A stretch of DNA of 10,728 nucleotides. Origin: Chrysochromulina tobinii (taxonomy: Eukaryota > Haptophyta > Prymnesiales > Chrysochromulinaceae). The translations under genes and the position numbers were made by a program. The DNA lies in the NCBI GenBank assembly GCA_001275005.1, contig JWZX01000795.1, positions 1 through 10,728 of the forward strand, in the 5' to 3' direction. The stretch's first letter is position 1; every line of letters starts with the position of its first letter. Below are positions 7,701 through 10,728 of this stretch, one piece after another. Under the pieces are notes generated by a model, which was not told the DNA's origin, searched no databases, and saw only the letters and a program-made list of their open reading frames with translations.

Positions 7701-10087
7701 GCGATCGCCACCACCCTCGCCGCCTTCATCGTTGGCAGCCACGCCGCGAAGCCTGCCCGTCGTCGTTCTTGGCCACGCGCTGCTGGGGCTGGCGCTGCAG
7801 TACTGGGGCTGCCAGACAAGAGAGGCTTGGCGTCCCTCTCTGTCGGTGCCGTGGCCGCCGCCTGCGCCCTCTGGCAGGCAGCGTCGCGAGCGGCAAACAC
7901 CTGCGCGACCGCGTGCTTGTAGTTGGCCGCCGAGTTGAACCACGTGCGTTCGCGCGCGAGAAAGATCGAGCGCAGCGACTCGAAGGGCACCAGCGCGTCG
8001 GGCGGCATGCCCTCTTGGCGCGCCATGCCGTCGCGCACGAGGTGCACGAGGTCGAGCTGCGACTGCTTCATCTTGCCAAGCACCTGCTCGATGGTGAGCG
8101 CGTTGAGGTTGACGGACAAGCGCAGCTTCGCCACGAGCGCGCGCCCCTCGACGCGCGTGCCAAGCAGCTCGAAGCCGGTGAGTGGGCCGAAGAGGCACTC
8201 GCGCTCGTGAGGATACTGCGAGAGCCAGCCGAGATCGCAGCCGCGGTCGACCATACCCATCTGGATCTCGAAGACGATCGACGGGCTGTCGGACGAGCTC
8301 GCGTAATGGATTGCCACGTCACGTTCGTATGTCGTCGAGAGGAAGGCGCGCTCAACGCCGCCGCGCACGCCCTGCTTGTTGGCCGTCCAGAAGCGCTCGG
8401 GGAGCACGCCGCCCGAAACGCCGCGGTACACCTTGGCCGCCTTGGTCAGCTTCGAGGCCTTGACGATCGCCGAGTTGATGGCGTGGATCGTCGTCACGTA
8501 CCGATTGCCCTTGCACCCGTTGAGCGCCGGCCCGAAGCCGCGAAGGATCGCATCGTACTTGACATACATGGGCCCAGTGTAGAGGCGCGCGCCGACGCCC
8601 TCCTCGTGCATCAGCTCGGGCTCGCCCAGCGAACGCAGCTCGACATTCTTCTCGCCCAGCCGCGTGCCGAGCTCCTTGGACGGCAGCGGCCGACGCCGCA
8701 TCGCAGACGCGCTGTCCGTCAGCTTCGTCTCCGTCGGCCAGTCCACGTCGCGCTCGGGCTCGGCCACGAACCAGTACTCGGTGCGCGGCGTCGTGAGTAC
8801 GCCGTAGTTGCTCGTGGTGAACGCGTCGTTCGAGTCGGCCGCGCTCGTGTGCTCAAACTCGATGGCCAGCGCCACGTGCACCTCGGGCGGCCCGATCTGC
8901 GCCTCGAGCCCGGCAAAGAAGGTGCGGATCTCGCCGAATTTGAGCTCAAAGGCGACGCCGTCCTGGTGGAACTTGCCGTGCTGCTCGCGCAGCTCCGCCC
9001 CCGCGGTCACCTCCTGCGTCAGCTTCAGCAGCGAGGGTCGCAAGCCGCGGGCGAGGACATTGGCAAGGCCTCCTTTCTCAAGCTGCGCGGCGAGGGCTTC
9101 CTCAGACAGCGAGGCGAGCGCGCACGTGGCCGCGAGCTCATCAGAAGTGCAGCCGGTACTGTGAAGCGCCTGCGCGATGGCGGCGGCGGCGAGGCCTTGC
9201 GAATCGAGCCACGCCGCCGTCCGCCAGGAGCCGTCGGCTGGCTCGACTGCGCAGTTCGGGTTCAAATTCGTCTCGTCCCCTCCCACTCGTCGTGTCATCG
9301 CCGCCTCTGCCTCCGTCGCCGTTCCGGCCCCCGGCTCCACAACTTCCGTTGGCTTGATGTAAGGCTTGATGTCGGTCATTTCGAGCACTGGCTCGGTAAC
9401 ATGCTTGCTCGCGGCGCAGCCGCCGCCTCTGACGCGCACCGTCTTCGTAAGTCGCTCCCCTGCCGCCTCCGCCTCCACCACCTTGGCCCAACTGACCCCG
9501 GGTAGCGCACGCAGCACGGCCAGCTCGAAGCCGTCCTGTCGCCGCGCATCTCCCAGCTCCAAATCCAGCTCCACGTCTACCTCCATGTGAGCGGGTGGGC
9601 CCTCGCCCAGGTAGCCGGAAGTCGAGTTGAATTGGATGCCGAACCGGCACGAAGCATGAGGCCGATCGGCCAGCGCTATATGACCGGCCTTGCAAAGAGA
9701 AGCCGCCGGGAGTGATTTGAGGCTTCGCTTCGAGTGCGTCTCGCTTGCAATGCCGGCGCCCGTGACGAGGGCGGGCGGTTGTGCCGACGCCCCCGCCCAC
9801 GGTTCCCGGAGATTGTTCTGCAGGTTGCCCACGGACACGGGCAGCAGGTCGTCGCTCACGTGGAGCGTGCGAAAGAGCGCCCAGTCATGGAAGCGCTGGC
9901 TGCAGCTCCATGCGCGAGGGTCGACATTCACCACCCATGGTATGTGTCCCAGGGCTTTGACCAACAAGTGCTCTGGGGCGAAGCGGACAAGATCGTTGTT
10001 GTGGTGAATGGCTCTGATTGCTGCGGCCGCCGTGAGGCCGTTGAAGGTGATAGTAGCCGTGGCATCGGGGGCGGTTCCAGCGCTCAT
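4718..10087 (-). CDS. Tandem ADP-ribosyltransferase / ankyrin-repeat protein, 1789 aa
   Basis: The frame is open from 10192, but the first ATG is at 10087-10085, with a TATAAAA box about 60 bp upstream, so I use that start. Order: residues 1-290 unrecognised; unit A 293-about 663; basic Pro/Ala linker about 740-815; unit B 824-about 1194; a small SH3/Tudor-like segment (L-E-V-G-K-R-V-L-A-Y...) about 1356-1410; about ten ankyrin repeats to the end. Each unit has SAM-like helices starting at a Trp, a conserved pre-ART module, then an ART domain. The triads are intact: Arg555, Ser584, Glu628-x-Glu630 in A; Arg1086, Ser1115, Glu1159-x-Glu1161 in B. E-x-E is typical of arginine-specific mono-ADP-ribosyltransferases, which move ADP-ribose from NAD+ to a protein. 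No signal peptide is evident, so it is probably intracellular, with the ankyrin array choosing partners. The N-terminal 290 residues could hide an intron or a later start. Confidence 0.85.
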   Translation of the reverse strand: MSAGTAPDATATITFNGLTAAAAIRAIHHNNDLVRFAPEHLLVKALGHIPWVVNVDPRAWSCSQRFHDWALFRTLHVSDDLLPVSVGNLQNNLREPWAGASAQPPALVTGAGIASETHSKRSLKSLPAASLCKAGHIALADRPHASCRFGIQFNSTSGYLGEGPPAHMEVDVELDLELGDARRQDGFELAVLRALPGVSWAKVVEAEAAGERLTKTVRVRGGGCAASKHVTEPVLEMTDIKPYIKPTEVVEPGAGTATEAEAAMTRRVGGDETNLNPNCAVEPADGSWRTAAWLDSQGLAAAAIAQALHSTGCTSDELAATCALASLSEEALAAQLEKGGLANVLARGLRPSLLKLTQEVTAGAELREQHGKFHQDGVAFELKFGEIRTFFAGLEAQIGPPEVHVALAIEFEHTSAADSNDAFTTSNYGVLTTPRTEYWFVAEPERDVDWPTETKLTDSASAMRRRPLPSKELGTRLGEKNVELRSLGEPELMHEEGVGARLYTGPMYVKYDAILRGFGPALNGCKGNRYVTTIHAINSAIVKASKLTKAAKVYRGVSGGVLPERFWTANKQGVRGGVERAFLSTTYERDVAIHYASSSDSPSIVFEIQMGMVDRGCDLGWLSQYPHERECLFGPLTGFELLGTRVEGRALVAKLRLSVNLNALTIEQVLGKMKQSQLDLVHLVRDGMARQEGMPPDALVPFESLRSIFLARERTWFNSAANYKHAVAQVFAARDAACQRAQAAATAPTERDAKPLLSGSPSTAAPAPAARGQERRRAGFAAWLPTMKAARVVAIAEERPLLQESDRSRRPALSTVDPWTTIGWLASAGAVVAVIARALHGPDASASDELSATRSLASMSEDALAARLRMAGLYSHLAHSLHLALRQLAARNASAASCMNLEKFHQQQGTFELTFANQSTFYGGLEAQIGPPEVHVALAIEFEHTSAADSNDAFTTSNYGVLTTPRTEYWFVAEPERDVDWPTETKLADSASAMRRRPLPSKELGTRLGEKNVELRSLGEPELLHEEGVGARLYTGPMYVKYDAILRGFGPALNGCKGNRYVTTIHAINSAIVKASKLTKAAKVYRGVSGGVLPEALSVPNEYNVKGGIETSFMSTSRDRDKAMDYAKHGGGVALLFEMELGMINRGADISWLSQYPHEVEVLLPPLTGIELRGSRIEGAVVIYEAVLTFNPNAKTLEQVIAKMRGAHLGLVQLFLDGFVHSAAPDDAVRPLRQLKEAAAAREGAWFNEGAHFQAAAAEAFAARAAVFEALRGRAATWEGAVRTATMCSREGEHGAAIEVLARAKLGVDEPVRNVRLAQWMVKEQKLAPPWPATFAALDDPSLAPLVAPLIREDALEVGKRVLAYGNSGLWKDAVVRAVSADGQSIDVQVGGWKKIGDRPRTKALVVSYAGAGALVRVASEAGCGALVEALLAAGVNPLVADERANTPLHRAAAGGHVAICRALLATGADKDVGNVQDQSAAEAARTAKQHAVVRLFVPTLSDSEFTDEACTRTEQLRAAGKGDVAMLRGTEDEGKITALMVACRAQQLVSVEVLLPSSELDAQSAKGCTALYLAAEEGDVHILRALLAHRAKVELADSDGSTPLMRASCFGHHLCGRILLEAKADPNKATSNGWTALILAAKNGHELCVRVLLEAETDPNKATYDGWTALMASSISGHEPCVRVLLEAKADPNMATTAGVTALMSAAQNGHESCVRVLLEANADPNKAKSNGPTALMLAAQNGHESCVRVLLEAGADRKKEHKWYSGWNALKLAEKRGHAAVCDLLRE
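4825..5319 (-). repeat. 99-bp tandem repeat encoding near-identical ankyrin units
   Basis: Units starting at 4825, 4924, 5023 and 5122 are exactly 99 bp apart (33 codons) and closely similar. A fifth, more diverged unit starts at 5221. On the - strand they encode ankyrin repeats with the core G-x-T-A-L-x-x-A-A-x-N-G-H-E-x-C-V-R-V-L-L-E-A and a D-P-N-K/M-A loop. The more distant N-terminal repeats (up to about 5850) are standard but much less alike. This terminal block is less GC-rich (codons AAA, AAT, ACT), which points to recent amplification of one unit. Confidence 0.93.
6520..6973 (-). other. ART domain of unit B (R-S-E, E-V-E)
   Basis: The core runs from Y-V-K-Y-D-A-I-L-R-G to the end of the last strand. 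The NAD-binding arginine is in K-V-Y-R-G-V (codon at 6830-6832), the S-T-S motif in F-M-S-T-S-R-D-R-D (Ser codon 6743-6745), and the catalytic E-x-E in Y-P-H-E-V-E-V-L-L-P-P (6611-6613 and 6605-6607). The E-V-E-V-L-L-P-P ending is close to that of vertebrate and bacterial arginine-specific ARTs. All three signature positions are present, so activity is plausible. Confidence 0.85.
6803..7319 (-). repeat. Near-identical duplicated core, copy in unit B
   Basis: These 517 bp match 8396-8912 without any gap at a constant offset of 1593 bp. I count six mismatches (6872, 7016, 7018, 7061, 7126, 7304), about 98.8% identity. Three are silent, one pair changes Met to Leu, and one changes Thr to Ala. 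Similarity collapses right outside both edges. The tract encodes the pre-ART module and the catalytic-arginine strand. Confidence 0.95.
8113..8566 (-). other. ART domain of unit A (R-S-E, E-R-E)
   Basis: It has the same layout as unit B: arginine in K-V-Y-R-G-V (codon 8423-8425), S-T-T in F-L-S-T-T-Y-E-R-D (Ser codon 8336-8338), and E-x-E in Y-P-H-E-R-E-C-L-F-G-P (8204-8206 and 8198-8200). Compared with unit B, the strand after the catalytic Glu reads C-L-F-G-P instead of V-L-L-P-P, which may change NAD or target binding. The stretch around W-L-S-Q-Y-P-H-E is identical in both units. Confidence 0.85.
8396..8912 (-). repeat. Near-identical duplicated core, copy in unit A
   Basis: This is the partner of 6803-7319. 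It starts just after the codons for the unit-specific A sequence (R-F-W-T-A-N) and ends at the G-L-E-A-Q motif. Edges are sharp at both sides, and the surrounding unit sequence stays aligned at the same 1593-bp spacing although much more diverged, so the core was homogenised inside an older duplication and not inserted. Confidence 0.95.
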
Positions 10088-10147
10088 CTGGAGCACCTGC
10101 TTCGGAGGTGGTCGCGAGGTCTCACCGCCACGCGGCTTTTTCGCAAA

Positions 10148-10154
10148 TTTTATA
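10148..10154 (-). promoter_or_regulatory. TATA box of the ART/ankyrin gene
   Basis: Read on the - strand this is TATAAAA, the consensus TATA box, in a GC-rich context. With the usual spacing of about 30 bp, transcription would start near 10120, giving a 5' UTR of roughly 30 nt before the ATG at 10087-10085. This supports that ATG over the longer open frame that begins at a TTG at 10192. Confidence 0.55.
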
Positions 10155-10300
10155 CCACAAGCCGCGAGATTTTCTTCGGCATAATTCCCCAAAAGGGTTC
10201 CTTAGACATGTGGTGAAAGTGTGGTGTTGGTAAATGTCTGAGTTGGCGTTGAAACAATGCCGCAGCCGATATTTTTTGCCGTTCAGTCATACACGAGGCA

Positions 10301-10306
10301 CACGTG
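10301..10306. promoter_or_regulatory. CACGTG (G-box/E-box) element
   Basis: CACGTG lies in a near-palindromic GGCACACGTGCGCC context about 215 bp upstream of the ART/ankyrin ATG. This core is bound by bHLH and bZIP factors in many eukaryotes. A single six-base match is weak evidence, and only its upstream position makes it worth listing. Confidence 0.3.
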
Positions 10307-10354
10307 CGCCCAAATCTCATAGGGTGGGGGTAGCTTTTTCGGAGGGTCCGAAGC

Positions 10355-10440
10355 TTTTACCGTTTTACGAGAATCTCGTCAAGTGGCAACTTTTACCGCT
10401 ATACGCCCATATCCTGTCAGTCACTTTTACCGTTTTACCG
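10355..10440. promoter_or_regulatory. Cluster of five TTTTACCG-type octamers
   Basis: TTTTACCG occurs exactly at 10355-10362, 10391-10398, 10425-10432 and 10433-10440, with TTTTACGA at 10363-10370. Two sets are back-to-back pairs. Read toward the ART/ankyrin gene the motif is CGGTAAAA, and the cluster lies 268-353 bp upstream of its ATG. A palindrome ACGAGA-A-TCTCGT (10367-10379) overlaps one copy. Five copies in 86 bp is far above chance, so a binding-site array is a fair inference. The bound factor is unknown. Confidence 0.5.
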
Positions 10441-10728
10441 CAAACACACAATAGAGAAGCGGGCGCAACCACGGCGCGGCGTCGCTCTCGTTGGCGTGGA
10501 CGAACGGCTGAGTGGACGGATGCTCCATTTCCGAAGGAGTGCGTCTCGGTGTGTCGGGCACGCAATGCAGGAATACAGGACCGTGAAGTCTCCTGTTCAT
10601 GAATTACATTCACGCTCGGCGGTTCGTAAGCGAAGTAAACTCAATGGGTAGGTACCACTTGTCGAGGACCGACAGGGGGGCGCGTTCTGGAAGGGGTATT
10701 CAAGTTGCCCCTTAGCCCGCCGCAGGCG

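Larger units (their letters stand above)
10088..10728. other. Upstream non-coding region of the ART/ankyrin gene
   Basis: This region of about 640 bp is more AT-rich than the genes. I find no convincing coding sequence, tRNA or mobile element. It contains a TATA box (10148-10154), a CACGTG element (10301-10306), a cluster of TTTTACCG octamers (10355-10440) and a small palindrome (10367-10379). Bases 10441-10728 show nothing I can name. A divergent neighbour may begin beyond the right edge. Confidence 0.7.

Noticed and set aside
7568-9505. 645-codon + strand open frame opposite unit A
   Set aside because: Same shadow effect. It even repeats the string produced by the first antisense frame because the DNA beneath is the duplicated core.
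4718-10087. Secreted bacterial-type ADP-ribosylating toxin
   Set aside because: No secretion signal or toxin delivery domain. The size, ankyrin array and gene neighbours fit an intracellular eukaryotic enzyme.
10088-10192. N-terminal extension of the ART protein to 10192
   Set aside because: The frame is open but starts with TTG, not ATG, and a TATA box lies within it. It is more likely promoter and 5' UTR.
10365-10613. Small - strand (10365-10613) and + strand (10234-10602) open frames at the right end
   Set aside because: No recognisable motifs, and they run across the octamer array. Their length is within chance expectation for this composition.
10605-10660. Possible tRNA (GGTTCG-like T-loop near 10620)
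   Set aside because: No acceptor stem or anticodon arm could be folded around it.

Overview
The window looks like nuclear DNA from a GC-rich, intron-poor eukaryotic microbe, most likely a microalga. A haptophyte or similar protist is my best guess, but the sequence alone does not prove it. The reasons are three very long intron-free reading frames, a golgin-type GRIP domain, a CCCH zinc finger plus F-box protein, and a giant protein that joins ADP-ribosyltransferase (ART) modules to ankyrin repeats. No bacterial-style operon, phage, transposon, CRISPR, rRNA or tRNA is visible.

Layout: (1) 3-1709, + strand, is the 3' part of an alanine-rich coiled-coil protein with a GRIP-like domain. It contains a 54-bp tandem repeat and is cut off by the left edge. 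(2) 1710-1926 is a short intergenic spacer holding a bulged inverted repeat that encloses a direct repeat. (3) 1927-4413, + strand, is an 828-residue protein with a basic/acidic helical N-terminus, one CCCH zinc finger, an F-box, degenerate WD40-like strands, an acidic run and a basic tail. (4) 4414-4717 is a convergent intergenic region with no recognisable gene. (5) 4718-10087, - strand, is a 1789-residue protein. It has an unrecognised N-terminus, two tandem copies of a unit (SAM-like helices, a conserved pre-ART module, an R-S-E ART domain), a small SH3/Tudor-like segment and a C-terminal ankyrin array. A TATA box sits just upstream of its ATG. (6) 10088-10728 is upstream non-coding sequence with a cluster of TTTTACCG octamers and a CACGTG element.

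The most interesting signal is inside the large - strand gene. The two ART units are spaced exactly 1593 bp apart. A 517-bp core is about 98.8% identical between them (6 mismatches counted), while the protein on the C-terminal side of the core drops to about 44% identity at once, with no net length change. This is what a recent, sharply bounded gene-conversion tract between the two units would look like, although assembly error has to be excluded. The converted core carries the pre-ART module and the catalytic-arginine strand. The S-T and E-x-E halves of each active site keep their own divergent sequences.

Nothing shows that the three genes act in one pathway. Their inferred roles are Golgi tethering, ubiquitin-ligase substrate selection with RNA binding, and protein ADP-ribosylation, and these come only from domain recognition by eye.
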